DNA from: Acidimicrobiia bacterium
GTDB taxonomy: Bacteria; Actinomycetota; Acidimicrobiia; IMCC26256; PALSA-610
Direction of reading: 5' to 3'
Assembly (NCBI GenBank): GCA_027494135.1
Contig: JAOSJK010000012.1
Span: 734,795 to 798,794 of the forward strand
Length of the DNA: 64,000 bases
The notes beneath the pieces were generated by a model. That model saw nothing but the letters and a program-made list of their open reading frames with translations, searched no databases and was not told the DNA's origin. Each line of letters starts with the position of its first letter. Positions within the stretch are counted from its first letter, which is position 1. Positions 1 through 9,502 of this stretch are shown here, piece by piece. The position numbers were made by a program, and so were the translations under genes.

Positions 1-319
1 CGAGTGCGTGTGAATCGTCTGGGTCACCACCGCCGCGCGCGACGCCGAGGGCCGCGGCGACGGCGTCGCGGATGGGAGTCGCCCAGTCCTCGCTCATCGC
101 CATCAGGTCGAGGGTGAGCAGGCAGAGCGTCTGCGCACCACGAGACACGACCAGCGCCCTCACCTCGAGGTCGTCGTGCACCTCCGAGGCGACTCCGACA
201 CGATCTCCGTAGCCCGAGAGGTGCACGGGCAGATCGGGGGTGATCGATGCGCGAGCGAAGCCGACTGTGAGGCGCTCCCCACCACCGGTCGGGTCGCCGC
301 CACCTGCTCTCGCGGTCAT
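1..319 (-). CDS. Neutral/alkaline ceramidase-like protein, N-terminal part (cut by window edge, frameshifted)
   Basis: ATG at 319 on the minus strand opens a protein with the start typical of the neutral/alkaline non-lysosomal ceramidase family: residues about 18-42 contain VGFARASITPD and then LSGYGDR, followed by LEVRALVV and LCLLTLDLM. Near positions 20-50 the open frame stops matching, while another frame reads VVTQTIHTHS, the metal-binding THTHS-like segment expected next in this family. So a one-base error probably lies in the last 50 bases. The family hydrolyses N-acyl sphingosines, but many bacterial members are of unknown substrate. The rest of the gene is outside the window. Confidence 0.6.
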   Translation of the reverse strand, partial: MTARAGGGDPTGGGERLTVGFARASITPDLPVHLSGYGDRVGVASEVHDDLEVRALVVSRGAQTLCLLTLDLMAMSEDWATPIRDAVAAALGVARGGGDPDDSHAL

Positions 320-367
320 GCCGGCAGCCGTTCGGCTACGCCGCCCGCCCACGGTCGTCGACGAGCG

Positions 368-1024
368 TCACGCGCCGGCCATCTCCCCTAGGCGGCGCAC
401 CATCTCCTCGATCCCCTGCGCAATCTGCGGAATGGACGCGTCGCACATGTAGGCGGGCGTCGAGAGCACCCTCTGCTCGTCGTCGGTCACGAAGGAGTCG
501 GAGAAGCACTCGACGTGCTGCGCCCCCATCTTCTCGATCGCCTCCGCTGTTCCCGGGTCATTGCCGATCGTCAGCCTCGCCCCGGGAATGAGGCGCGCAG
601 CTATTGCGGGCGCGATGCAGATGAAGCCGATCGGCTTCCCCTGTGCGTGCGTGTCGTTCACAAGCCGGGCCACCGACTTCTCCACCTCGCAATCCGGGCC
701 CGCGACGGCGAAGTCGCAGAGGTTCTTGGCGGCCCCGTAGCCACCCGGGATCACGAGTCCGTCGAACTCGGCCGAGTCTGCGTCCCCGGTGGCGCGGATC
801 GCACCGCGCGCTATGCGCGCAGCCTCCTCCAACGTGTTTCGCTTATCCCCGGATATCGCCGAACCGTTGAGATGATCGACGACGTCGCGCTGCTCGACAT
901 CGGGGGCGAGGCACTCGTACTCGATCCCCACCTTCTCGAGGGCGAGGAGCGTCAGGACCGACTCCCGGATCTCCGAGCCGTCTAGGTACCCACACCCGGA
1001 CAGGATCACTCCGACCTTCGTCAT
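368..1024 (-). CDS. elbB: Isoprenoid biosynthesis glyoxalase ElbB (DJ-1/PfpI superfamily)
   Basis: A 218-residue protein of normal ElbB length. It opens with KVGVILSGCGYLDGSEI, has DGLVIPGGYGAAKNLCDFA near residues 88-106, and the nucleophile-elbow region PIGFICIAPA near 131-140, all characteristic of ElbB (enhancing lycopene biosynthesis protein 2). Members have weak glyoxalase activity; the physiological role is not settled. It follows the ceramidase-like gene on the same strand with a 50-base gap. No sign of disruption. Confidence 0.93.
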   Translation of the reverse strand: MTKVGVILSGCGYLDGSEIRESVLTLLALEKVGIEYECLAPDVEQRDVVDHLNGSAISGDKRNTLEEAARIARGAIRATGDADSAEFDGLVIPGGYGAAKNLCDFAVAGPDCEVEKSVARLVNDTHAQGKPIGFICIAPAIAARLIPGARLTIGNDPGTAEAIEKMGAQHVECFSDSFVTDDEQRVLSTPAYMCDASIPQIAQGIEEMVRRLGEMAGA

Positions 1025-1227
1025 CGCCGCCTCCTCGACGCCGCAGCGCCATGTTCTCGTTCCGGGGTCTCATTCTGGCCCGGAGCACGAGTCCCCGCCG
1101 CACAGCGGAGAGCGGTGGCCGGTCCGAGCCCCTGCTCGAACGTTACCGGCTCCTCCTGTTCGAGGGGAACGCCAGGGCTCTGGAGCCCCACCGAGGAGTG
1201 CACACCGACTACCTGGCGGATGCGGTG

Positions 1228-1972
1228 ATGCAGAATGCCCGCGTGCGCCCGGACCGTCCCTATGCCCGCGACGCGATCGCTCTCGGCGCGGCAGTCGGCG
1301 TCTTCGGCGCGTCGTTCGGCGTTCTGTCCATCACGGCGGGGCTGTCCGTCGCCAGGACGTGCGTGATGTCGCTGCTCGTGTTCACCGGAGCATCGCAGTT
1401 CGCGGCCATCGGCGTCGTCGCGGGCGGGGGTCGGTCGGCACTGCGCTGGGTTCGGCTCTCCTGCTCGCCGCCCGCAACTCCGCGTACGGTCTCGTGCTGG
1501 CGCCGCGCCTCGGCGGCGGGCGCCTCAAGCGCCTGTTCGCGGCACATCTGACGATCGACGAATCCGCGGCCATGGCCGCCGCCCAGGACGACGGCGGTCA
1601 CGCCCGCGGTGCCTTCTGGTGGACTGGTGTGGCTGTGTTCGCGTTCTGGAACATCGGCACGCTCGCCGGTGCTCTGGCGGGTACGGCGCTCGGCGACCCC
1701 CGACAGCTCGGCCTCGACGCGGCGTTTCCGGCCGGCTTCGTGGTCCTGGTCGCGCCGCATCTGCGGATGCGCCGGGGAAGGGTTGCAGCCGCGTCCGGTG
1801 CCGTGATCGCCCTGATGCTCGTCCCGCTACACCGGCCGGCATCCCGATCCTCGCTGCCTCACTCGGAGTCGTGCCCGCGCTGCTCCTCTCGCACCGCGCA
1901 GACGCACCCGGCCCGAACGCACGCGGCGAGCTCGACGAGGACGGCACCGGCGGCAGGGGGGGCGCGAGGTGA
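1228..1972 (+). CDS. azlC: AzlC family branched-chain amino acid exporter subunit (two frameshifts)
   Basis: Large subunit of an AzlCD-type inner-membrane exporter for branched-chain amino acids and analogues. The ATG at 1228 starts a frame reading AIALGAAVGVFGASFGVLS and VFTGASQFAAIGV, the diagnostic AzlC helix. The frame must shift near 1425-1430, in a run of five G, to continue as SALLLAARNSAYGLVLAPRL, and again near 1828-1840 to reach AGIPILAASLGVVPALLL. The stop at 1970-1972 overlaps the azlD start. Both breaks look like one-base errors because the protein reads normally on each side. Confidence 0.8.
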
Positions 1973-2271
1973 GCTGGGCGGCGATCCTCGGCCTCGCTGC
2001 CGGGGCGTACGCCTTCAAGGTATTCGGCCTCATGGCGATGGGGCCCCGCTCCTCGTCTGCCAGGGCGCTGCGCGCGGTCGCGCTGCTCCCGCCGGCTCTG
2101 CTCTGCGCGCTGATCGCGGTTCAGACCTTCGGCGCCGAGCGAGCCTTGACCATCGATGCCCGCACCGCGGGGGTCACGGTGGGAGCGGTCGCGGCCTGGA
2201 AGCGGGCGCCGTTCGTCGTGGTGATCGTCGTCGCCGCCGCGGTAACGGCCGCCGTGCGCGCTCTCTCGTGA
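1969..2271 (+). CDS. azlD: AzlD family branched-chain amino acid transport protein
   Basis: A 100-residue membrane protein with three to four hydrophobic segments, the usual size for AzlD, the small partner of AzlC. Contains LAAGAYAFKVFGLMAMG near residues 9-25 and two C-terminal helices ending AAAVTAAVRALS. Its GTG start at 1969 overlaps the azlC stop as GTGA, implying translational coupling and a two-subunit exporter. Confidence 0.85.
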   Translation: MSWAAILGLAAGAYAFKVFGLMAMGPRSSSARALRAVALLPPALLCALIAVQTFGAERALTIDARTAGVTVGAVAAWKRAPFVVVIVVAAAVTAAVRALS

Positions 2272-2304
2272 CGCGCCGGCTCAGGCCGTCGCGACCGCGG
2301 CGTC

Positions 2305-2902
2305 TCATCCGGTGAGCGAATCGACCAGTGCGGCAAGATCGTCGATCGCTGCGGCGGCGGCGTCGTGGTCGCGAAACACGATCCACTGGAGGATCAGGCC
2401 GTCGACTGCGGCAAGCAGGATGCGCCGAGCGCCGAATCGACTCCGATGCGGCCGAGTCCGTTCCGAGCGCGGCAGTGCCGTCGGCGCGCCCCCCGATCGA
2501 TGCCTCGATAATTGCCAGGTACTCGTCGTACTGGCGTCGTGCGAGCCACCTCTTCGCCGGGTCCCGCACCGCGTGCGTCGTGAGCTCGTACTGGAGGAGC
2601 TGGAGATCGGGCGTCTGCTCGACGTGTGCCCAGAAGGCACGCAGCAGGTCGGCGACCGAACCCGGCGCGCCCGACGTGCCGGACGCCCCCGCGAGCGCGC
2701 CGCGTATTCGAAGCGCGACCTCCTCGATCACCGCCGCCAGGAGGGCGTCCTTGTCCTCGAACGCGTAGTGGACGATGCCCTGCGAGACTCCAGCGCGGGC
2801 CGCGATGCGACGCGTGCTGGCCCGCTCGACGCCCTCCTCGGTCATCACTTCTACGGCCGCCGCTACAAGCTGGCGCGACGATCCGGGGCGGAGATGCGCC
2901 AT
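2305..2902 (-). CDS. TetR family transcriptional regulator (frameshifted)
   Basis: Start chosen at 2902 (MAHLRPGSS...), placing the helix-turn-helix IAARAGVSQGIVHYAFEDKDALL near residues 33-55. This is the TetR DNA-binding domain; VHYAF before the conserved K is typical of BetI-like members. The frame breaks near 2430-2455; the C-terminal ligand domain continues in another frame as RRILLAAVDGLILQWIVF and stops at 2305. The gene is divergent from the flavoprotein at 3001, and the 98-base gap between them holds a perfect palindrome (2940-2959), so it most likely represses itself and the flavoprotein gene. Confidence 0.8.
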
Positions 2903-2939
2903 CTGTCCTCCGGGTTGCGCTCCAGACCCGCGAAGCATA

Positions 2940-2959
2940 TCTTGGTCGCGCGACCAAGA
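2940..2959. promoter_or_regulatory. TetR-type operator palindrome
   Basis: Perfect 20-bp inverted repeat with half-site TCTTGGTCGC. The symmetry extends to 28 bp (2936-2963) with a single mismatched pair. TTGGTC...GACCAA is a common TetR-family operator form. It lies in the divergent gap between the TetR gene (start 2902) and the flavoprotein gene (start 3001), so binding would control both promoters. Assignment to this regulator is by position only. Confidence 0.8.
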
Positions 2960-3000
2960 CATGAGCGGTCGATCCCGACACAGCCGCAACGGAGGCGACG

Positions 3001-4386
3001 ATGCTCCAGAACCTGGGCTCCTCTTCCTACTGGCACGAGACCTCGCGCCGCGTCCCCGGACCCGCTCTCACCGGGCGCCACGACGTCGACGTGGCGATCG
3101 TCGGCGGCGGCTACACGGGCCTCTGGACCGCGTACCAGCTCCGAAAGGCCGAGCCGTCGATGAAGGTCGCCGTGATCGAGCGCGAGGTCATCGGCTTCGG
3201 TGCGAGCGGCCGCAATGGCGGGTTCGCGATGACCCTCCTCGACATGAGCCTCGCCCACCTCCGCCGCAACCACGGTGACGCGGCGGCCAAGGCCGCTCAC
3301 GACGCAGTCGCCGCATCCGTCGAGGAGATGGGCCAGGCGATCGCCGAGAACGACATCGAGTGCGAGTGGAAGCACGGCGGGCTGATGGTTGTCGCGACGA
3401 ATCGCGGCCAGCAGCAACGGGTCGATCGCGATCTCGAGGCCGCCGAGGCCCTGGGGCTCGACGGGTTCACACGTCTCTCGCGCGAAAAGGCACAGGCCGA
3501 GGTCCACTCCCCCACGTACGTCGGCGGATTGCGCGAAGAGCACTGCGCGGTCGTCCACCCCGCGAAGCTGGTGCGGGGCCTCGCACGCGTGGTCGAAGGG
3601 ATGGGTGTCGACGTCTTCGAGGGCACCGACATCGAGACGATCGACGAGTCGGGCGGGAAGCTCCGCGTCATCTCGCCCAAGGGCGTCATGTACGCCGACC
3701 AGGTCGTGCTGGCGACCAACGCTTGGGCCATCGAGACGCCGTGGTTCCAGAAGAAGGTCGTGCCCCTCTACACCTACATCGCGATGACAGAGCCCCTCAC
3801 CGACGAGCAGTGGGCGACCGTCGGGTGGGAGAGCCACTGCGGGATCGAGGACAAGCGCAACTACGTCCACTACTACCGCCGCACGCTCGACGGGCGCATC
3901 CTGTGGGGCGGCAGCGACGGCATCATCCCCTTCAGGGGGCGTGTCTCTCCGCGCCTCGACCGAAACGACAAGATCCTGGAGCGTCTCACCGGCACCTTCC
4001 GCCGCACGTTCCCCAGCTCCGCGACGTGCGGTTCACCCACCACTGGGGCGGCCCCGTGGGAATCACCGTCGACTTCGTGCCGCTCTTCGGGACGCTCCTG
4101 GAGGGCCGGCTTCACTACGGCCTCGGCTACAACGGCCACGGCGTCGCCCCCTAGTCACACGGGCGGCAAGATCCTCCGCGACAAGGTGCTCGGGAAGCCG
4201 AGCGAGCTCACGGAGCTCTGCATCGTCGACTCGAAGGAGCCGGGCTTCCCGCCCGAACCGCTGCGCTGGATCGGCGGCGGGCTCACCCGCAGAGCGCTCC
4301 TACGCCAGGACGCGCAGTTCGACGAGAACCGCGGCGGAGGCGAGATGGACCCGCTCCTCCTCCGCGTCATGAAGAAGCTCGGCTGA
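3001..4386 (+). CDS. FAD-dependent oxidoreductase, DadA/gamma-glutamylputrescine oxidase-like (compensated double frameshift)
   Basis: Amine/amino-acid oxidase-type flavoprotein of about 461 residues. The Rossmann motif is VDVAIVGGGYTG at residues 29-40, followed by VIGFGASGRNGG near 65-76, the substrate-domain arrangement of glycine oxidase, DadA and PuuB. Around 4013-4152 the main frame gives a nonsense Ser/Thr/Ala-rich stretch, while another frame reads HHWGGPVGITVDFVPLFG and YGLGYNGHGVAP, the conserved C-terminal FAD-binding segment. Two opposite one-base errors therefore bracket this segment. Likely oxidises an N-alkylated amino acid or polyamine derivative. Controlled by the divergent TetR gene. 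Confidence 0.8.
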   Translation: MLQNLGSSSYWHETSRRVPGPALTGRHDVDVAIVGGGYTGLWTAYQLRKAEPSMKVAVIEREVIGFGASGRNGGFAMTLLDMSLAHLRRNHGDAAAKAAHDAVAASVEEMGQAIAENDIECEWKHGGLMVVATNRGQQQRVDRDLEAAEALGLDGFTRLSREKAQAEVHSPTYVGGLREEHCAVVHPAKLVRGLARVVEGMGVDVFEGTDIETIDESGGKLRVISPKGVMYADQVVLATNAWAIETPWFQKKVVPLYTYIAMTEPLTDEQWATVGWESHCGIEDKRNYVHYYRRTLDGRILWGGSDGIIPFRGRVSPRLDRNDKILERLTGTFRRTFPSSATCGSPTTGAAPWESPSTSCRSSGRSWRAGFTTASATTATASPPSHTGGKILRDKVLGKPSELTELCIVDSKEPGFPPEPLRWIGGGLTRRALLRQDAQFDENRGGGEMDPLLLRVMKKLG

Positions 4387-4397
4387 CCCCGAACGGC

Positions 4398-4444
4398 CAC
4401 GAGCGTCGATAGACCACACATTGTGTGGTCTATCGACGCTCGTG
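4398..4444. terminator. Hairpin family A, copy 1 (bidirectional terminator)
   Basis: A 23-bp perfect inverted repeat around a single central base, with core GTCGATAGACCACA. It lies between the convergent stops of the flavoprotein (4386) and typA (4449). No U-run follows on either strand, so it resembles the hairpin-only terminators common in actinobacteria. The same core recurs at 12253 and 38209. Confidence 0.8.
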
Positions 4445-4448
4445 CCGC

Positions 4449-6285
4449 TCACTGGTCGCGGGGTGGGCGGCGGGAGCCGCGCTCGCGGGCGCGGTCGCTC
4501 GCAGGAAGCGTGCGCTTGCGGAGCCGGATGGAGTGCGGCGTGACCTCGACGCACTCGTCCTCGGTCACGAACTCCAATGCCTGCTCCAAGGAGAGCACGA
4601 GGGGCGGCACGATCCGGACGTTGTCGTCGGACCCCGCAGCCCGCATGTTCGTGAGCTTCTTGTCTTTCGTCGGGTTCACGTCTATGTCCTCGGCGCGGGC
4701 GTTCTCACCGACGATCATCCCCTCGTACACCTCGATCCCCGGCCCCACGAACATCGCGCCGCGCTCCTGGAGGTTCATCAGCGCGTAGCCGGTGGTGTTG
4801 CCTCGGCGGTCGGCGACGAGACTCCCCGACGGTCTGGTGCGCACATCGCCGAACCACGGCTCGTAGCCGTTGAAGACGTGGTGCAGCTGACCTGTTCCTC
4901 GCGTCTCGGTTAGGAACTCCGTGCGGAACCCGATGAGGCCGCGGGCGGGAACCAGATAGTCGATCCTCACCCAACCCGTGCCGTGGTTGACCATCTGCTC
5001 CATCCGGCCCTTGCGCAGAGCGAGCATCTGCGAGACGACCCCCAGATAGTCCTCCGGGCACGTCGATCGTCACCCTCTCCACCGGCTCGTGCACCCTGCC
5101 CCCGACGTCGCGGGTCACGACCTTCGGCTTGCCTACGGTCAGCTCGAAGCCCTCTCGCCGCATCGTCTCCACGAGAACGGCGAGTTGCAGCTCACCGCGC
5201 CCTTCGACCTCCCACGCGTCGGGACGCTCGGTCGGGCCCACCCGCAGCGACACGTTCCCCACGAGCTCCTGGGCGAGTCGTGCCTCCACGAGACGCGCTG
5301 TCAGCTTCTTGCCGTCCTGCCCCGCCAGCGGTGAAGTGTTGATCCCGACGGTCATGGAGAGGCTCGGCTCGTCGACGCGCAGAACCGGCAGTGGCCGCGG
5401 GTCGTCGGGGTCGGCGAGGGTCTCACCAATCGTGATCTCGGGGAAGCCCGCCACCGCGATGATGTCGCCCGGGCCCGCCTCCTCGGCCTCCACCCTGTCG
5501 AGCGCGTCGGTGAGGAAGAGCTCGCTCACCTTCGCGCGCTCGACCGACCCGTCGGAACGGCACCACGCGACAGACTGGCCGCGCTTCACGTAGCCGTTCC
5601 GCACTCTGCAGAGAGCCAATCTCCCGAGATAGGGCGACGCGTCGAGGTTCGTCACCAGCGCCTGGAACGGATGTCCCTCTTCGTACTCGGGTGCCGGTAC
5701 GTGCTCCAGGATGAGATCGCGCAGCGGCTGTAGGTCCGTGCCGGGACTCGCAGGGTCGAGCGACGCCCAACCCTCTCGCGCGTTCGTGTAGACGATCGGG
5801 AACTCGATCTGATGCTCGTCGGCACCGAGGTCGATGAAGAGGTCGTACGTCTCGTCCACGACCTCCGCAATCCGCGCATCGGGCCTGTCGACCTTGTTGA
5901 CCACGAGGATGACGGTCAGATGCGACTCGAGCGCCTTCCGCAGCACGAAGCGCGTCTGCGGCAGCGGACCTTCACTCGCATCGACGAGGAGCAGCACCCC
6001 GTCGACCATCGCGAGGCCCCGCTCGACCTCGCCGCCGAAGTCGGCATGCCCGGGGGTGTCGATGATGTTGAGGGTCACATCCTGGTACCGCACTGCCGTG
6101 TTCTTCGCGAGGATCGTGATGCCCTTCTCGCGCTCGAGGTCGTTCGAGTCCATCACTCGCTCCGCGACGTCCTGATTCTCGCGGAACGCGCCCGACTGCC
6201 AGAGCAGGGCGTCGACGAGCGTCGTCTTGCCGTGGTCCACGTGGGCGACGATGGCTACGTTGCGCAGGTCGGTGCGCGCGGGCAT
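4449..6285 (-). CDS. typA: Translational GTPase TypA/BipA (frameshifted)
   Basis: Ribosome-associated GTPase of the elongation factor family. Start set at 6285 (MPARTDLRN); an upstream in-frame ATG at 6312 is possible. P-loop AHVDHGKT at residues 14-21, switch region [25 protein letters not shown] for G3, NKVDRPDAR for G4. The frame breaks near 5055-5058 where one base too many is present in a CCC run; the next frame reads [12 protein letters not shown] and carries the TypA C-terminal domain with [19 protein letters not shown] to the stop at 4449. Total about 612 residues, as usual. Convergent with the flavoprotein gene across hairpin A1. Confidence 0.92.
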
Positions 6286-6495
6286 ACGAGATCCTTCTGA
6301 TTTGGAGGTCACCCAGGAACCGGGCTGCGGCCACGGCGCTCACGGGGCCCCATCAGGGTACCGGAGGCCGAGACCCACACTGGCACCGCACCACCGCGGG
6401 CCGAGTACCGGCCGGCGGTGACCGCGACACCCCGCGCCTGTCAGAATCCGACTCGCGGCGCCGACGGACGGCAGCCGGGCATGGAGGGCTGAGAG

Positions 6496-8286
6496 ATGGC
6501 TACGACGACCGGCGGCGAGCAGATCGCCCGAATGCTGGCCGCCGAGGGGGTCGAGGTCGTCTTCGGGATCATCGACGGCACCTACTTCGGCTTCTACTCG
6601 CGCCTGGCGGAGAACGGCATCCGATTCGTGACCCCGCGCCACGAGACGAGCGCAGTGCACATGGCCGGCGCCTACGCGCGTCTCACCGGACGTCTCGGCG
6701 TCGCGATCGCGAGCAACGGACCGGGAGCAGCCAACGCACTTCCGGGCGTCGCAGTCGAGAACGGTGAGGGCAACCGGGTCTTGCTGATCACATCCTGGCG
6801 CCGCTCTCCGCTCGTCGGCCCGGACAGGGGAGGCACGTACCAGTACTTCGACCAGACCGCTGTCACGAAGCCGATGACGAAGTGGAGCGGGACGGTCACG
6901 GGCTTCGACCGGGTCGAGGAGCTGGCGCGCCGCGCGCTGCGGATCTCGTGGACGGGACGGCCAGGCGTGGTGCACCTCTCGGTCTCGGAGAACGTGATGA
7001 ACGGCGAGGTAGATGTGGCCGACCTGCCGTCCGTACCTCCGGCCCGCTACCGACGTACCGATCGGCTCGCACCCGATCCCGGTCTCGTGAGCCGCGCCGC
7101 CGACCTCCTCGCCGCCGCGGAGGCTCCGACCATCCACGCCGGCAGCGGAGTGCTGCACAGCCGGGCCACCGCCGAGCTGCGCGCCGTCGCAGAGATACTC
7201 CGAGCCCCGGTCACCACGAGCTGGGCGGCGCGCGACGTCATCGACGAGCGCTCCGATCTGTCAGCGCCGATGCAGTGCACCGACGTGGTCAACCGGGCGC
7301 GCACAGAAGCCGATGTGGTGCTCGTCATCGGCAGCCGCTTGGGCGAGACCGACTGGTGGGGCAAGCCCCCCTACTGGCGCTCGTCGTTCGAGCAGCAGAT
7401 GATCCAGGTAGACGTCGATGACGAGATCCTCGGCCTGAACAAACCCGTAGACCTCCCGATCCTGGCCGACGCGCGGGAGTTCCTGCGGATGCTGGTCGCG
7501 GAGCTGGAAGTCCGCGACTTCACCGATGCGATCGCAGACCGCGAGGCCCTCCTGATCGGCTACAGAGACGAGCGTGATGCCCACCGTGCGATCCTCGACA
7601 CGGCGCGGCTGGAGGTCGGATCGCCGATGCACTCCTCGCACGTCGCCGCGATCTGCCGGGAGGTCCTGGAGGACGACGCCGTCCTCGTGGTCGACGGCGG
7701 GAACACAGCCGTATGGGCACAGACCTACCACGAGGTGCGTGTCCCGCACACGCTCCTCTCAACGTACAAGTTCGGAATGCTCGGCGCGGGCATCCCGCAG
7801 GCTCTCGGAGCCAAGGTCGCGCACCCCGAACGCCAAGTCGTCTGCGTAACCGGCGACGGTGCCTTCGGCTTCCACCCGCAGGAGATCGAGACGGCCGTTC
7901 GCGAGGAGCTGCCCATCATCGTGCTCGTGCTCTCCGATCGGGCGTGGGGGATGGTGAAGATCACCCAGGAGTTCACGATCGACGCAGAGCGCACGCTCCG
8001 CGACGGAGGCCTTCCGCCGGAGGAGAACATCAAGACCGACCTCGGCGAGATCCAGTGCGACCTCCTGGCTCAGGCCATGGGCGCGCGCGGCGAGAGAGTC
8101 TCCCACCCCGACGACCTTCGCGCCGCGCTCCTACGAGCGCTCGACTCCAACCAGCCGTCAGTCATCCATGTCGACGTCGATCCGAAGGCGCACAAGTTCG
8201 CTCCCAACCTGATGGTGTTCAAGGACATGCACCAGGAGCCCGCCGGCGAGCAGCCACGAGTTCCGGCCCCGGCGGCCGGGGCGTGA
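6496..8286 (+). CDS. Thiamine diphosphate-dependent enzyme, acetolactate synthase/2-hydroxyacyl-CoA lyase superfamily
   Basis: A 596-residue protein with the three-domain ThDP fold. The proton-relay Glu is E50 in RHETSAVHMAGAYA; the ThDP/Mg motif starts GDGAFGF at residue 453 and ends LSDRAWGM, where the usual Asn pair is replaced by SD. It is first in an operon whose next three genes follow with 4-base overlaps (SDR, DUF35, thiolase-like). This context argues for carbon-carbon lyase or carboligase chemistry in a catabolic pathway rather than branched-chain amino acid synthesis. The exact substrate cannot be read from the sequence. Confidence 0.8.
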   Translation: MATTTGGEQIARMLAAEGVEVVFGIIDGTYFGFYSRLAENGIRFVTPRHETSAVHMAGAYARLTGRLGVAIASNGPGAANALPGVAVENGEGNRVLLITSWRRSPLVGPDRGGTYQYFDQTAVTKPMTKWSGTVTGFDRVEELARRALRISWTGRPGVVHLSVSENVMNGEVDVADLPSVPPARYRRTDRLAPDPGLVSRAADLLAAAEAPTIHAGSGVLHSRATAELRAVAEILRAPVTTSWAARDVIDERSDLSAPMQCTDVVNRARTEADVVLVIGSRLGETDWWGKPPYWRSSFEQQMIQVDVDDEILGLNKPVDLPILADAREFLRMLVAELEVRDFTDAIADREALLIGYRDERDAHRAILDTARLEVGSPMHSSHVAAICREVLEDDAVLVVDGGNTAVWAQTYHEVRVPHTLLSTYKFGMLGAGIPQALGAKVAHPERQVVCVTGDGAFGFHPQEIETAVREELPIIVLVLSDRAWGMVKITQEFTIDAERTLRDGGLPPEENIKTDLGEIQCDLLAQAMGARGERVSHPDDLRAALLRALDSNQPSVIHVDVDPKAHKFAPNLMVFKDMHQEPAGEQPRVPAPAAGA

Positions 8287-9107
8287 GCCGCGAGCGCGGC
8301 GAGACGTCGCTCTCGGGAAAGGTCGTCCTGATCACCGGCGCCGCCGGCGGCATCGGCACTGCCCTCGCCCACCGCTTCGCCGCTGCCGGGGCGCGCGTCG
8401 CTCTCGGCGACCTCGACCCGGATCGGTTGGCTGCGACCGCCGAGAGCCTCATCGCCGGCCCCACTGCGACGCTCGCGATCCCGTTCGACGTTACCGACGC
8501 CGACGCGTGCCGGGAGGCCGCAAGGGAGGTCGCCGAGGAGTGGGGCGGGATCGACGTCCTCGTCAACAACGCCGGGATCACACACCTCAGCCTCTTTCGC
8601 CACACCGACCCCTCAGTGATCAAGCGCGCCGTCGACGTCAACCTATTCGGTGCCGTCAACGCGACGAGCGCCGCACTGCCCTTCCTTCTTGCCGGCAAGG
8701 GAAGGATCGTCACCGTCTCCAGCGTCGCCGGCATCGCGCCCTTGGCGTCACGCACCGGCTACGCCGCAGCCAAGCACGCGCTGCACGGCATGTTCGACTC
8801 GCTGCGGGCGGAGCTCCGCAACACTGGAGTCAGCGTGACGATCGTCTGCCCTCAATTCGTGAACACCGCGATCGGCGACCGCGCCCTGGGAGGCGACGGC
8901 CTCGCGCCGACGATGCCGCGCACCACTACAGGGAAGCCGGTCGAGCCCGAGGAGGTCGCCGCTGCGATCGTGGAGGCGACCGTGCGACGGCGTCGCCTGC
9001 TCCTGTATCCGCGCGACGCCAAGGTGTCATACCTGGTGGCCCGACTTGCACCATCCGTGTACGAGAGGATGATGGCCAAGCGCATCCTCGCCGGCACCGG
9101 CGCATGA
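8283..9107 (+). CDS. Short-chain dehydrogenase/reductase
   Basis: Classical SDR of 274 residues. GTG start at 8283 overlaps the preceding stop as GTGA. Cofactor motif GAAGGIG at residues 19-25, NNAG following VLV, catalytic Ser in VTVSSVAG, and YAAAK with Tyr160 and Lys164. ALGDLDPDRL after the second strand suggests NAD rather than NADP. Probably oxidises or reduces a hydroxyl/keto intermediate of the operon's pathway. Confidence 0.88.
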   Translation: MSRERGETSLSGKVVLITGAAGGIGTALAHRFAAAGARVALGDLDPDRLAATAESLIAGPTATLAIPFDVTDADACREAAREVAEEWGGIDVLVNNAGITHLSLFRHTDPSVIKRAVDVNLFGAVNATSAALPFLLAGKGRIVTVSSVAGIAPLASRTGYAAAKHALHGMFDSLRAELRNTGVSVTIVCPQFVNTAIGDRALGGDGLAPTMPRTTTGKPVEPEEVAAAIVEATVRRRRLLLYPRDAKVSYLVARLAPSVYERMMAKRILAGTGA

Positions 9108-9502
9108 CTCGACGCGTGCCGGTCGAACCGACCCTCTACGACGCCGACGGGTCCGCCGCGCCGGTACTTCACGGCCGCCGATGCGCTTCGTGCGGCCACG
9201 CGTTCTTCCCGCCGCAGGGTTACGGGTGCGAGGCATGCGGCGCGCTTCCCGAGCTGCTCGCGCCAGAGGAGATGCCCGGAGCCGGGACGCTCGTCGCCTC
9301 GGTCGACGTGCGTTCCCACCCGCTGGCCCCCTTCACCGTGGGGATCATCGCGCTCGATGCCGGTCCCGCGATCAGGGCGGTGATCGAGACACAGGGCGCC
9401 ACTCTGACGCCGGGTACCCGAATGCGTGCGACACTCGTCGCCACCGACGGACGCGACGGCAGTGAGGTCTCCGAGTTGCGCTTCGTCGCAGCGGATTCGT
9501 GA
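9104..9502 (+). CDS. DUF35/OB-fold Zn-ribbon protein (ChsH2/acyl-CoA-binding type)
   Basis: A 132-residue protein starting at 9104 with an ATGA overlap. A rubredoxin-like zinc ribbon is formed by Cys27, Cys30, Cys42 and Cys45 (RCASCGHAFF and YGCEACG), followed by an OB-fold that begins GAGTLVASVDV. Such DUF35 proteins partner thiolase-like enzymes. The best-known pair is the Ltp2-ChsH2 DUF35 retro-aldolase of steroid side-chain degradation. The next gene is such a thiolase-like protein. Confidence 0.85.
   Translation: MTRRVPVEPTLYDADGSAAPVLHGRRCASCGHAFFPPQGYGCEACGALPELLAPEEMPGAGTLVASVDVRSHPLAPFTVGIIALDAGPAIRAVIETQGATLTPGTRMRATLVATDGRDGSEVSELRFVAADS

Noticed and set aside
4398..4444. Family A hairpins as tRNA or structured RNA genes
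   Set aside because: A simple perfect stem without cloverleaf arms; located at gene ends in convergent gaps.
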